NCBI RefSeq assembly: GCF_020023995.1
Contig: NZ_NRRD01000020.1
Coordinates: forward strand, 1-64,000
Source of the DNA: Rhodobacter sp. TJ_12
Lineage (GTDB): Bacteria; Pseudomonadota; Alphaproteobacteria; Rhodobacterales; Rhodobacteraceae
DNA: 64,000 nucleotides
Reading direction: 5' to 3'
Each line of letters opens with the position of its first letter. The stretch's first letter is position 1. Below the pieces are notes generated by a model. The model had not been told where the DNA came from and made no database searches. It saw nothing but the letters and a program-made list of their open reading frames with translations. Below are positions 45,989 through 55,437 of the stretch, piece after piece. Made by a program: the position numbers and the translations under genes.

Positions 45989-46531
45989 TCAGTTCGAGGC
46001 GGGCGCATCCGCGTAGGGCGAGACACCCAGCGGCAGCTCCGGCACGGCGGGCGCCTGTGTCGCAGGGGCCTCTTGCGTCGCGTTTTCTTCCGCAGCGGGC
46101 GCTTCGGGCGCGGCCTCGTCCGTCACCGGGGCAACGGGCGCGGGCACGGGCGGCAGAACCGGCTCATCGGCGGCGGGCGGCGGCGGGGCCACCAGCGGCG
46201 CGGAGCCCGTGGGCAGCGCGGGCGCATCGGCCTCAGCCGGGGCTTCGATGGTCACGGAATCAAGCACCGAGCCTTCTTTCGCGGCGCGCGCGGCAAAGAC
46301 AGTGAGCGTGATCGAGGTGGCAAAGAACGCCGCCGCGAACACCCAAGTCACCTTGGAGAGCGCATTGGCGGCCTGACGGCCCGTCATCACACCGGTGCCA
46401 CCGGCACCGCCGCCGCCACCGCCGCCCATGCCAAGCCCGCCGCCCTCGGAGCGTTGCAACAGAACGACCCCGATCAAGAGCAGCGCCAGCACGAGGTGGA
46501 TGACGAGGATGACGTTTTGGACGTTTTCCAT
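45989..46531 (-). CDS. secG: preprotein translocase subunit SecG with long tail
   Basis: SecG is an auxiliary subunit of the SecYEG export channel. Two membrane helices (about 5-23 and 61-80) flank the Gly-rich RSEGGGLGMGGGGGG loop and the TGRQAANALSKVTWVFAA segment typical of SecG. At 180 residues it is longer than E. coli SecG (110) because of an acidic Pro/Ala-rich tail from about residue 90, common in Rhodobacteraceae. It is expressed ahead of pyrG. Confidence 0.95.
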   Translation of the reverse strand: MENVQNVILVIHLVLALLLIGVVLLQRSEGGGLGMGGGGGGGAGGTGVMTGRQAANALSKVTWVFAAAFFATSITLTVFAARAAKEGSVLDSVTIEAPAEADAPALPTGSAPLVAPPPPAADEPVLPPVPAPVAPVTDEAAPEAPAAEENATQEAPATQAPAVPELPLGVSPYADAPASN

Positions 46532-46707
46532 AGGGTGGCCGCGCCTTTTTTCATTCGACGCGCCTATCTAGGCGCATGACCGCCCTCGTGCAACCCGGTT
46601 TTCCACCGCAGGCGCGCGGCATTGCCCGCTTGCGGCGAAAAAGCGGTTTCCCCGGCGGCGTGTGACCGCTATATGTCGCACGGTTTCACACCAGCGGAGA
46701 GAAATAC

Positions 46708-48006
46708 ATGGCCAACGTGGTGGTTGTCGGCGCCCAATGGGGCGACGAGGGCAAGGGCAAGATCGTCGACTGGCTGTCAGAGCGTGCCGACGTGATCGCG
46801 CGGTTCCAAGGCGGCCATAATGCAGGCCATACGCTGGTGATCGGCGGCAAGGTCTATAAGCTGAATGCGCTGCCCTCGGGCGTGGTGCGCGGCGGCAAAT
46901 TGTCGGTGATCGGCAATGGGGTCGTGCTGGACCCGTGGCATCTGATCAAGGAAATCGCCACGATCCGCGAACAAGGCGTCGATATTTCGCCCGAAAACCT
47001 GATGATCGCGGAAAACACCCCGATGATCATGCCCTTCCATGGCGAACTTGACCGTGCGCGCGAGGCGCAGGCGACCGGCTCGAACGCAAAAATCGGCACC
47101 ACCGGGCGCGGTATCGGCCCGACCTATGAAGACAAGGTGGGGCGCCGGGTGATCCGGGTCGCTGATCTGTCGGATGATGCGACGCTGGAAACCCGCGTTG
47201 ATCGCGCCTTGATCCACCATAATGCCTTGCGCGATGGTCTTGGGCTGCCGCCGATCGACCGCGACGCGCTTTTGGCCGAATTGCGCGCGATTGCGCCGGA
47301 AATCCTGCAATATGCCAAGCCGGTCTGGAAAGTGCTGACCGAGTTGCGCAAAGCGGGCAAGCGCATCTTGTTCGAAGGCGCGCAGGGCTCGCTTCTGGAT
47401 ATCGATTTCGGCACCTATCCGTTCGTGACTTCGTCAAACGTGATCGCGGGGCAGGCGGCGACCGGCGTCGGCATGGGGCCCAATGCGGTGGATTATTCGC
47501 TGGGCATCGTGAAAGCCTATACCACCCGCGTCGGCGAAGGGCCGTTCCCGACCGAGCTGGATGACGAAGATGGCGAGCGTCTGGGCACGCGCGGCCATGA
47601 ATTCGGCACGGTCACCGGGCGCAAGCGCCGCTGCGGCTGGTTCGATGCGGTGCTGGTGCGCCAGACCTGCGCGATTTCGGGCATGAACGGCATCGCGCTG
47701 ACCAAGCTTGATGTGCTTGATGGCTTTGAGACGCTGAAAATCTGCGTCGGCTATGAGGTGGATGGCGTGCGCTACGACTATCTGCCCACGCAAGCCGCGC
47801 TGCAAGAAAAGGCCACGCCGATCTATGAGGAGATGGAAGGCTGGTCGGAAAGCACGCAAGGCGCGCGCTCGTGGAACGACCTGCCCGGCGCGGCGGTCAA
47901 ATATGTGCGCCGGATCGAAGAGTTGATCCAATGCCCGGTGTCGATGTTGTCCACCTCGCCCGAGCGCGACGATACCATCCTTGTCACTGATCCGTTCGCA
48001 GACTGA
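46708..48006 (+). CDS. purA: adenylosuccinate synthetase
   Basis: The 432-residue cytosolic enzyme joins aspartate to IMP with GTP, the first step from IMP to AMP. Signature segments are [19 protein letters not shown] (P-loop), [25 protein letters not shown] and [22 protein letters not shown] lies before the ATG. Its stop overlaps the ATG of the next small gene by one base. Confidence 0.98.
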   Translation: MANVVVVGAQWGDEGKGKIVDWLSERADVIARFQGGHNAGHTLVIGGKVYKLNALPSGVVRGGKLSVIGNGVVLDPWHLIKEIATIREQGVDISPENLMIAENTPMIMPFHGELDRAREAQATGSNAKIGTTGRGIGPTYEDKVGRRVIRVADLSDDATLETRVDRALIHHNALRDGLGLPPIDRDALLAELRAIAPEILQYAKPVWKVLTELRKAGKRILFEGAQGSLLDIDFGTYPFVTSSNVIAGQAATGVGMGPNAVDYSLGIVKAYTTRVGEGPFPTELDDEDGERLGTRGHEFGTVTGRKRRCGWFDAVLVRQTCAISGMNGIALTKLDVLDGFETLKICVGYEVDGVRYDYLPTQAALQEKATPIYEEMEGWSESTQGARSWNDLPGAAVKYVRRIEELIQCPVSMLSTSPERDDTILVTDPFAD

Positions 48007-48251
48007 TGGCTTTGAAATATCGCACCCGTCGCCGCCTGTCGCTTCTGGTCCTTGTGCTGGGCCTGCCTGCCTATATCGTCGTGGCGATTTCCGCCGTGGC
48101 TTGGGCCGAGGCGCGCTGGGGCATGATGCCATGGTGGGGGGCGGTGCTGACCTATCTGGTGCTTGGGGTGCTTTGGATCGTGCCGCTCAAGCCGATCTTC
48201 ATCGGTGTGGGCAAGCCCGATCCCGATGCGGACCCGCCAGAGCAAAAGTAA
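48006..48251 (+). CDS. DUF2842 small membrane protein
   Basis: The 81-residue protein has a positively charged N-terminus (KYRTRRR), two membrane helices (about 11-31 and 43-62) and a charged tail. The end VLWIVPLKPIFIGVGKPDP is the DUF2842 signature common in Alphaproteobacteria. It is translationally coupled to purA and followed by a terminator. Function unknown. Confidence 0.88.
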   Translation: MALKYRTRRRLSLLVLVLGLPAYIVVAISAVAWAEARWGMMPWWGAVLTYLVLGVLWIVPLKPIFIGVGKPDPDADPPEQK

Positions 48252-48276
48252 AAACGGGGGCTTCGGCCCCCGTTTT
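48251..48276. terminator. Rho-independent terminator after purA-DUF2842
   Basis: AAAACGGGGGC-TTCG-GCCCCCGTTTT is symmetrical and lies 32 bases before the convergent 900-residue gene's stop, so it can serve both. Confidence 0.9.
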
Positions 48277-48308
48277 GCATTTTAGATCAGGTGTTTGTCT
48301 GGCGAGGT

Positions 48309-51011
48309 TCAGGCGCGGCGCTGGTAGAACCGGCTCGCTTCGGTGATCGCATATTGGCCGCGTTTGACCTTGGCGATCTTGCCTTGGCGCAACAGCGTGC
48401 CAAAAACCCGCAGCCGGTCTTCGCGGCTGAAGGTTTCATCGCCCATCGCGGTCACCTTGCGCATGATTTGCGGCGGCGAAAAATGCGGCCGTCCTTCGAT
48501 TTGCGCGGTATAGGCGGCGGCGGCTTCCAGCAATTCGCCCAAGCCCTGCGGTGCACGACTTTCGGCGAATTGCGCAAAGCTCGTCGCTTCGTCGGCGGAC
48601 AGCGGGGCGTCGCTGTCGTGATGTTCCTCTGCTGCGTGGCCCTCTGCACTTTCGCGGTGGAGGCTGGCGGCGATCACCCGCCGCGGGCGCACGGCTTGGG
48701 CTTTCATCTCATCTTCTGCGGGCGTTTGGTCGACCCGCTGTTCCGAAACCAAAACCAAAGGCGCAGGGCGCGCCTCGGGGCGGGCCGTCGCGGGCGTAGG
48801 GGTGGTTTCGCGTCCACGACCCGCCTGGCCCGAACTCACGGGGCGGCGCGGGCGCACCGCTTGGCTCAGATCGGCGCGATAGGCTTCGGTCCCGTCGGTG
48901 CCCGGCTGGGTATCGGTGCCCGCGCGGCGGTCCGCCACGGTGGCGGCGACGGCGGCCTTTAGATGCGCAATCGCAGAGATACGGCGGCGATTCTCGGTCC
49001 CGGCCATCTGGGCATCGGTTTTTTCCAGCAGGCGCGACAGATCGCCCTCGGGCGCGGCCCGACTGGCGGGCGGGCGCGGCGCGCGCGGGGCCGGATCGGC
49101 GTTCTGGTCCGGTGCGGCCTCGGCGGTGGTTTCGGCGGCGGTTTTGGGGGCCTCCGCTTCTGCCGGATCTTGATCGACGGGCAAAGCCTGCGCGACCGCT
49201 TCGGGGCTGTCGCCGAACTCATCGGCAAAGTCTTCTTCCGCCTCAGACGGATCCGCCTCAAAATCTTCGGCCGCCGCTTTCGTGGCTTCGGCGGGGGCGC
49301 TGGCCCCAAAGGTTTCGGCATTAAGCCAGTCGGCCCGTTCTTCGGCGCTCAACTCTTTGGCCGGGGTTTCTGCGGTCGCGGGGCTGGCATTTTCGGGCTG
49401 CGCCAAGGTTTCTTGGGCTTCCGCGTCACCTTGCGCGATATCTGCCGCCAGATCGTCTTGATCCAGATCGTCTTGCGCGGCAGCGGCTTCGGGCGCGGCA
49501 TGGTCTTGCGGCGCGACGTAATCGGGCCGCACGGCTGCCAAATTGCCCCAATCGTCATCGTCGGGCAAATCGGCTGTCAGCGCGGCCAGTTCCGCCATCA
49601 GCGCATCGTCCGCGTCGTCTTCCGCCACCGGCGCGGGGTCCGCATCGGGGGCGGGGTCCGGGTTTTCAAGCTGGGCGGCAATCGCGGCCAACACGGCCTC
49701 AGATTCGTCTTGGGAGTCGTCTTGCGTGTCGCCCGCGTCGGGGGCCGCCTCATCCTCAACCATCGCATCCGTGGTTTCGGTCTCGGTTACGGGCAGGGCC
49801 GGGGTCACCGGCTCGGCGCGCCGCAGCTTGATCACCCGGGCGCGGATCGCCGGGCGCGTCGGCGCGGGTGCGGGCGCGGTCTCAAGCGCGTCGTCTTCGT
49901 CCGAAAAATCTGCCGGGTCTAACGCTTGCGCGGCGTCCTCGGGCCGTTCGGCGTTGTCTTCCATGTGCGTTTCGCGGGACTCCGGCTCCGCATCGGCCAC
50001 CGCCGTCTCTGCCGCTACTGCTTCGGGGGCCTTCTCCGCCTCGGCCGTCTCGGTGGGCAATTGCGGTTCTTGGGCGCGCTGTTCCTCTTCGGCCTGCGCG
50101 ATCCGGGCGGCGCGGCGGCGTTGCCGCTTGGCTTGCAAAAGCGCGGCCGCCGCCTCGGCGTCGGACAGATCATCGGCATCCACCGCATCTTCTTCGGTTT
50201 CGATCGTGTCTTCGTCGCGGGCGGCATCTTCCGGGGGCGCCTCGACCTCGGCGACATCCTGTTCTGGCGCGTATTCCGCCACCAGCGGTTCTTCGGTCAC
50301 CGCTTGTGTTTTGGCGTCTTTTTCTGCGTCGGGCGCGGCAATATCGGCGGTTTCTTCGTCGCTCAGCGGCCCAGAGATATCGAGCGCAAAGCCGAAATCG
50401 TCGCCCCCCGCTGCGGGGTCGGGTTGATCATCGGTCTCTGGCGCGGGCTGTGCGGCCAGCGGTGCTTCGGGCTCGGGTTCGAATTCGGGCTCTAGGTCGA
50501 CCTTCGGCTCGGCCTCAGCTTCGGGCGCTTGCGTGGCGCGGGCCTGCGCTACGGCGGCCCGGATACGTTGCAGCTTGGCCGCGACCGATTCCGATACCGG
50601 ATCATGCGGCAGGCTGTCCTCCGGCGCGGCATCGGGATGGGCCACAGGGATCGACCGCTGCGCCAGCGGCGGGCTGGCGGGTGGCGCGGCGGTGGCAAAG
50701 GGCGGGGTCGGCGGCGCGCCTTCGGGCTGTGTCGCCGGCAGGGTTTCGCTTTGCGCTTCAGAAGGGCGCAGCAAGATGCCGTTTTTCTGGATCTTCGCCT
50801 CGACCCGGCGCTGAATCTCGCGCTCGGCGATCTTGTGCAGCATCTCCGTATCGGGTTGGGGCGGCTCGGCGCCGAAATAGCGATCCTCCGCCGCCAGATC
50901 ACGGAAATATTCCGCGATGGCCTTCATTGTGTTGAAGGGCTGCTCGAACCCCTCAAGGGTGCACGAGAAAGTCCCGTAAGATACGGTGAGAATCTTGCTC
51001 GCTCCAACCAT
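48309..51011 (-). CDS. large acidic, mostly disordered protein of unknown function
   Basis: The 900-residue protein has three parts. Residues 1-90 (MVGASKILTVSYGTFSCTLE onward, with FNTMKAIAEYFRDLAAEDRYF) look folded and conserved. Residues about 90-640 are very rich in Ala, Glu, Asp and Pro and predicted to be disordered. The C-terminus (about 800-900, FSREDRLRVFGTLLRQGKIA then KVKRGQYAITEASRFYQ) looks like a winged helix. Similar Rhodobacteraceae proteins are sometimes mislabelled as CheA; no kinase motif is present. It is divergent from the thiamine pyrophosphokinase gene. I do not recognise a function. Confidence 0.85.
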   Translation of the reverse strand: MVGASKILTVSYGTFSCTLEGFEQPFNTMKAIAEYFRDLAAEDRYFGAEPPQPDTEMLHKIAEREIQRRVEAKIQKNGILLRPSEAQSETLPATQPEGAPPTPPFATAAPPASPPLAQRSIPVAHPDAAPEDSLPHDPVSESVAAKLQRIRAAVAQARATQAPEAEAEPKVDLEPEFEPEPEAPLAAQPAPETDDQPDPAAGGDDFGFALDISGPLSDEETADIAAPDAEKDAKTQAVTEEPLVAEYAPEQDVAEVEAPPEDAARDEDTIETEEDAVDADDLSDAEAAAALLQAKRQRRRAARIAQAEEEQRAQEPQLPTETAEAEKAPEAVAAETAVADAEPESRETHMEDNAERPEDAAQALDPADFSDEDDALETAPAPAPTRPAIRARVIKLRRAEPVTPALPVTETETTDAMVEDEAAPDAGDTQDDSQDESEAVLAAIAAQLENPDPAPDADPAPVAEDDADDALMAELAALTADLPDDDDWGNLAAVRPDYVAPQDHAAPEAAAAQDDLDQDDLAADIAQGDAEAQETLAQPENASPATAETPAKELSAEERADWLNAETFGASAPAEATKAAAEDFEADPSEAEEDFADEFGDSPEAVAQALPVDQDPAEAEAPKTAAETTAEAAPDQNADPAPRAPRPPASRAAPEGDLSRLLEKTDAQMAGTENRRRISAIAHLKAAVAATVADRRAGTDTQPGTDGTEAYRADLSQAVRPRRPVSSGQAGRGRETTPTPATARPEARPAPLVLVSEQRVDQTPAEDEMKAQAVRPRRVIAASLHRESAEGHAAEEHHDSDAPLSADEATSFAQFAESRAPQGLGELLEAAAAYTAQIEGRPHFSPPQIMRKVTAMGDETFSREDRLRVFGTLLRQGKIAKVKRGQYAITEASRFYQRRA

Positions 51012-51152
51012 CGACCATCGCCTTCTACCAGAACGTGTTGCGTTAACAATGAACGCGGAACTGGTTCCTTGAGGTGAACGAAAAAAGGCAATTTCAGGGA
51101 ATCTTCGCGTTTGCGCTTGAGTTTCCTCGCCTTAATCGTAACCAATCATGCC

Positions 51153-51806
51153 ATGTCTGAGGGAATTGTCCAATGCTCTGGCGGGGTCACGTTGCTGGGC
51201 GGCGGGGCTGTTGCGCCTTCTGATGTTGCCATTTGCGCGACAATAGCCCCGTTTTTGGTGGCCGCAGATGGCGGCGGGGATCGGGCGTTAACACTTGGGC
51301 AGATGCCGCAGGCGGTGATCGGGGATATGGACAGCCTGTCCGAGGCCGGGCGCGCCGCTTTTGCCGACCGGCTGAGGGTGATTCCCGAACAAGACAGCAC
51401 CGATTTCGGCAAATGCCTGCGCTATGTGCAGGCGGATTTCTATCTATGCCTTGGGTTTACCGGGATGCGGCTCGATCACACATTGGCCGCGCTCAGCGAG
51501 ATCGCCGCGCGGCCCGCCCAAAAGATCGTGCTGATCGCCGAGGATGAGGCGATCTTTCTGGCCCCGCCACAGTTACGGCTGGATTTGCCACAAGGCACGC
51601 GGTTGTCGCTTTACCCGATGGGCCCGGCGACAGGCCATGCAACGGGGCTGCGCTGGCCCATTGAAGGGCTGTCCTTCACCCCCGCCGGGCGGGTGGGCAC
51701 ATCGAACGCGGTGACCGGCCCGGTCGCGATGGAGATCACCGGCCCGATGCTGGTCATGGTCCCAAAGGCACATTTGGCGGCGGTGCTAGTGGGGCTTTTG
51801 CCGTGA
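51153..51806 (+). CDS. thiN: thiamine pyrophosphokinase
   Basis: The 217-residue enzyme converts thiamine to thiamine pyrophosphate with ATP. Motifs are LVAADGGGDRAL, AVIGDMDSL, EQDSTDFGKCL and GMRLDHTLAAL, all typical of the TPK catalytic domain. The ATG at 51153 is chosen over an in-frame ATG 42 bases upstream because it begins near the expected family start; ribosome sites are weak for both. Its last 53 bases overlap the end of the convergent EamA gene. Confidence 0.92.
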   Translation: MSEGIVQCSGGVTLLGGGAVAPSDVAICATIAPFLVAADGGGDRALTLGQMPQAVIGDMDSLSEAGRAAFADRLRVIPEQDSTDFGKCLRYVQADFYLCLGFTGMRLDHTLAALSEIAARPAQKIVLIAEDEAIFLAPPQLRLDLPQGTRLSLYPMGPATGHATGLRWPIEGLSFTPAGRVGTSNAVTGPVAMEITGPMLVMVPKAHLAAVLVGLLP

Positions 51807-52686
51807 CGCGTTCGCGGTGGATGATGTAAAGCCCCGAGGCGGTGATGATCGCAATGCCGACCCATGTGAGTGCATTGGGGAAATCGCCGAACACCAGATA
51901 GCCAAACAAAGTGGCGGTTAGCATTTCAAAATAATGCAGTGGCGCCAATGTGGCCGACGGGGCAAATTTCAACGCATAGCTCATCGCCACATGGCTGATT
52001 GTGGCGGCAAGCCCAACGCAAAAACACCACAGCCACGCGTCGCCCGTCGGGGCGATAAGCTGAAGCTGGCCGATCTTGAACGCATCCCCGAGCGCCAGCG
52101 CCGGGGTCATCAACACCACCGCCGCCCAAGCGGTGTGGAGCTGCATCGGCACCGGGTGCATGTGGCGCGAAAGCCCCCGCGTCAGCAGGATATAAAGCGC
52201 AAAGCTGACCGCCGTGCCCAGCGGGTAAAGCGCGACCGCGCCGAAATGCGCGAAAGAGGGCTGGATCACGAAAAGCGCGCCGATGAACCCTACGACCGAG
52301 GCCCCAAGCCGCCGCGGCCCCACCTCTTCGCCCATCGCAAAGCGTCCGATCAGCAAGATCACGAAAGGTTCGACAAAGGCGATGGCCAGCGCATCGGCAA
52401 TTGGCATCACCTGAATCGCGGCCACAAAGGAATAGGTGGCGCAGATTGACACGCCCGCGCGCGCAAAAATCAAAAGCGCCGCGCGCCGCCCCATTTTGAA
52501 AGGATGCCCCAGCGCCGCGACCAAGGGTACCATCAGCGCCATTTGCACCAGATAGCGCCCAAAGGTCACCGTGCCCACGGGCACATCTTGCGCGGCAAGT
52601 TTCGCCGCCACATCAATCAGCGGCGCGATGGTGCAAAAGCCAAGCATCAGCACAATGCCGGGCAGGATACGGTCGGTCTGGGTCAT
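51754..52686 (-). CDS. EamA-family (DMT) transporter
   Basis: The 310-residue inner-membrane protein has ten predicted helices in two EamA repeats (for example TVTFGRYLVQMALMVPLVA and IADALAIAFVEPFVILLIG). The family exports or imports metabolites with undefined specificity. Its 3' end overlaps the convergent thiN gene, so the two transcripts are antisense over 53 bases. Confidence 0.9.
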   Translation of the reverse strand: MTQTDRILPGIVLMLGFCTIAPLIDVAAKLAAQDVPVGTVTFGRYLVQMALMVPLVAALGHPFKMGRRAALLIFARAGVSICATYSFVAAIQVMPIADALAIAFVEPFVILLIGRFAMGEEVGPRRLGASVVGFIGALFVIQPSFAHFGAVALYPLGTAVSFALYILLTRGLSRHMHPVPMQLHTAWAAVVLMTPALALGDAFKIGQLQLIAPTGDAWLWCFCVGLAATISHVAMSYALKFAPSATLAPLHYFEMLTATLFGYLVFGDFPNALTWVGIAIITASGLYIIHRERVTAKAPLAPPPNVPLGP

Positions 52687-52812
52687 GCCCCCGCCTAGCT
52701 TGGCCCAAACTTTCCGTCCATCCCGAAAGCGACGGCGCCCGCGTCCTTTCGCGCGCCTTGAGAAGGGCGAGGCAGGGCGCTAGGCTCGCCGCAACCAATT
52801 GCAGGAGGCCCC

Positions 52813-53547
52813 ATGACCGAGTTTTTCACCACGCCCGAAGGCCATCGCATCGCCTATAAAAAGCGCGCGGGCTCCGGCCCCGGGGTGTTGTTCCTGCATG
52901 GGCTGCATTCGGATATGAACGGCGACAAGGCCGAGGCGCTGGATGCCTGGGCCGCCGAAAAGGGGCGTGCCTTTTTGCGGTTCGACTGTTCGGGCCATGG
53001 CGAGTCGTCCGAGCAATATCCCGACACGTCGATTGCCGATTGGTATGCCGATGCCAAAGCCGTCTTGAATGATCTGGCCGAGGGGCCGCAGATCTTGGTG
53101 GGCTCGTCGATGGGCGGTTGGCTGGCGCTATTGCTCGCCCGCGAATTTCCGCAAAAGGTCGCCGCCCTTGTGACCGTGGCCGCCGCGCCCGATTTCACCG
53201 AAGACGGTTATTTCGCCTCGTTCACCGAGGACCAGAAAACCGCGCTGATGGAACAGGGGTATGTCGATCTGCAATATGGCCCGCAACCCTATCGGATCAT
53301 GAAGAAATTCATCGTCGATGGGCGCGATCACTTTGTCATGCGCGACCCGCTGCCGCTGCCCATGCCGACGCGGCTGTTGCAAGGCACGGCGGATCGCTCG
53401 GTCCCGCCCGATTGGGCGGTGAAGCTGCTGCATCATGCACAGGGCGATGATATTCGGCTGAATATGGTCAAGGGCGCCGATCACCGGTTCTCCGCGCCCG
53501 AGAATATCGCGCTGATCAAGGCCACGCTGGACGATCTGCTGGCGTGA
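52813..53547 (+). CDS. alpha/beta hydrolase (ABHD10-like)
   Basis: The 244-residue cytoplasmic hydrolase has an intact triad: nucleophile serine in VGSSMGGWLA, aspartate in GTADRSVPP and histidine in GADHRFS, with the oxyanion loop FLHGLHSDM. The pattern resembles ABHD10-type thioesterases/esterases. AGGAGG lies 6 bases before the ATG. The natural substrate is unknown. Confidence 0.9.
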   Translation: MTEFFTTPEGHRIAYKKRAGSGPGVLFLHGLHSDMNGDKAEALDAWAAEKGRAFLRFDCSGHGESSEQYPDTSIADWYADAKAVLNDLAEGPQILVGSSMGGWLALLLAREFPQKVAALVTVAAAPDFTEDGYFASFTEDQKTALMEQGYVDLQYGPQPYRIMKKFIVDGRDHFVMRDPLPLPMPTRLLQGTADRSVPPDWAVKLLHHAQGDDIRLNMVKGADHRFSAPENIALIKATLDDLLA

Positions 53548-53653
53548 TCCCGCGCAGCCTGTCTAACCTTTTCGTGTAGGGGATTCCCCTTGCGCGTGGA
53601 TCGGATTAGCGTGTGACCCAATGCGCCACGCAGAGCGCGGTTCCGGGGTGTGC

Positions 53654-54355
53654 ATGTCTTCCGTTCCATTGATCTTCTTGCCGGGTTTCATGTGCGATGC
53701 GCGGCTGTTTTGGCACCAGATCATCGCATTTTCCGCCGATCGCGCGGTGATCACGGTGCCTTTGCACGGAACCACGATCGAAGAAATGGCCTCCGCCGTA
53801 CTGGCGGTGGCGCCGCCGCGTTTTGCCCTGATCGGGCATTGGCTGGGCGGGCTGGTGGCGATGGAAATTCTGCGTCGTGTGCCCGAACGGGTCAGTGAAA
53901 TCGCCCTGCTTAATGTTTCGCCCTTGGCCGAGCCGCCCGCCGTCGCCGCGCAGCGCGAGCCGCGGATCATTCGCGCGCGCACCGGACGGCTTGATGAGGT
54001 GATGCTGGAAGAGGTGCCCGAGACCGCGCTGGCCCCCGGTGCGGGCCGCCCCGAGGTGCAGGCGATGCTGTTGGAGATGGCGGACGCGCTGGGGCCCGAG
54101 ACCTTTACCCAGCAATCGCGCGCGCTGATGCGCCGCCCCGATCAGCAACGCGCACTGCGCGCCACGCGGGTGCGCGCGGTGCTGATCTGCGGTGAATATG
54201 ACACGATCTGCCCGCCGCGCCGGCATGAAATTCTGGCCGAATTGATGCCGCAGGCGGAGTTTCGGTTGATCCTTGGCGCGGGGCATCTGTGCCCGCTGGA
54301 ACAGCCGGTCAAGGTGTCGCGTGCGTTGCGCGATTGGTTTGAGGCGCCGCGTTAG
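53654..54355 (+). CDS. alpha/beta hydrolase-fold protein lacking the nucleophile serine
   Basis: The 233-residue protein follows the previous hydrolase by about 105 bases. The fold markers remain (IFLPGFMCDARLFWHQ, the acid in CGEYDTICPP and the histidine in GAGHLCPLEQP), but the elbow reads GHWLGG, where relatives have GHSxGG. The codon at Trp63 is TGG, one base from the serine codon TCG. It may be catalytically dead, a regulator, or carry a sequencing error. The ATG at 53654 is preferred; one 33 bases upstream is in frame. Confidence 0.82.
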   Translation: MSSVPLIFLPGFMCDARLFWHQIIAFSADRAVITVPLHGTTIEEMASAVLAVAPPRFALIGHWLGGLVAMEILRRVPERVSEIALLNVSPLAEPPAVAAQREPRIIRARTGRLDEVMLEEVPETALAPGAGRPEVQAMLLEMADALGPETFTQQSRALMRRPDQQRALRATRVRAVLICGEYDTICPPRRHEILAELMPQAEFRLILGAGHLCPLEQPVKVSRALRDWFEAPR

Positions 54356-54432
54356 CGGCGTTTGGGTGGGCGGCGACTGGCGCGCCGCAACCTGCGCAAA
54401 ACCGCTGTTTGGGGGTTAGGCGCGGCCTCGGC

Positions 54433-55305
54433 TTAGAACCATTGGCCCGGTTCCATCAGGCCAAGATCCATCAATTGCTGACCGGTCCAGCTGAAACGCT
54501 CTGAATTGTGCCACATGAAGGTGGAAATGTCATAGGTGGAGCCGGGGTTGCGCTTGAGCGCCTTGGCCACGCGAAACGACACGATTGCCGCCGTCAGATT
54601 GTTATGCCACGGACAGGCGAAAGTGTTCCGTTCCTCGTCATTGAACGTATGGTCGGGGCGCAATTCCAGCCCCGGCGCGGTACGAAACAGCGCGATCCGG
54701 TCGATCTTGCGGCGTTTTTCGGGGATATGTTCGTCAAACCGCCACCGCAGCCCGCCAAAGAAATCAAGCTGGCGCTCTTTGGGGTGGTTGTGGTTCGCCG
54801 GATCGGGCCGCCCCAGCGCGTAATAGCCCGCGCGATCCAGCATCGCCTCGTCAAGGTTCACGCCATCGGGGTTCTTGTCCAGATCGGGCGCGTACAGGTC
54901 GATCACATAGGTCAGCATCGAAAAGCGCCGTTCTTCGGTGTGGAAGGCCAGCATTTCGCGCACGTTGCGATGGTCGCAAAACGGAAAGAACAGATATTCC
55001 GCATTGAAACAGTAATACATCCATGTGCCCACCGGCGCTGCGGCGATCAACGGGTTCAGCGCCGCCGCCAGCGCGCCATCGCGGTGCATGTCCCATGGGA
55101 TGCGGTGGATTTGATCGGCCAGATCGTCGGGCAGCACCAGCGCTTCGGGCGCGTAAACCACCAAGGTGCGAAACCCCGCCGCCAGATGGTGGCGCAGGCA
55201 GCTTTCCACCTCGACCAGATCCTCGACAAGGATCACCGCCACCGGCCCGTTGGCAAGGGCAGTTTTAGCCGTGGAAAGGAAAGCGCTTTGCGATGGGTAA
55301 TCCAT
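54433..55305 (-). CDS. glycosyltransferase-family-2-like hypothetical protein
   Basis: The 290-residue soluble protein begins [20 protein letters not shown] and has an alternating beta-alpha N-terminal half ([32 protein letters not shown]) that resembles the Glyco_tranf_2_4-type fold. Later segments include [19 protein letters not shown] and [18 protein letters not shown] am not sure of the family. The ATG at 55305 is divergent from miaB, 132 bases away. Confidence 0.75.
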   Translation of the reverse strand: MDYPSQSAFLSTAKTALANGPVAVILVEDLVEVESCLRHHLAAGFRTLVVYAPEALVLPDDLADQIHRIPWDMHRDGALAAALNPLIAAAPVGTWMYYCFNAEYLFFPFCDHRNVREMLAFHTEERRFSMLTYVIDLYAPDLDKNPDGVNLDEAMLDRAGYYALGRPDPANHNHPKERQLDFFGGLRWRFDEHIPEKRRKIDRIALFRTAPGLELRPDHTFNDEERNTFACPWHNNLTAAIVSFRVAKALKRNPGSTYDISTFMWHNSERFSWTGQQLMDLGLMEPGQWF

Positions 55306-55437
55306 ATCCTGCCCGGTTTGCCCGTTTGCGCCAATGTCGCCAAAGCAGAGCCCGATTGCAAGCGGGGCCGACGGGCGTTGCAGCGGTTGCGAGGGGGGGC
55401 CGTTTGCGGTATCGACGCGCCGATCACGGAGAGCCCT

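Noticed and set aside
48309-51011. Plus-strand frames opposite the acidic protein, some Ser/Ala- or Arg-rich (for example 49543-50427)
   Set aside because: They are mirror images of an Ala/Glu-rich coding strand; no start site or domain supports them.
54508-55437. Possible 310-residue N-terminal extension of miaB
   Set aside because: The extension is antisense to the glycosyltransferase-like gene, and MiaB normally starts near the ATG at 55438, which fits the family.
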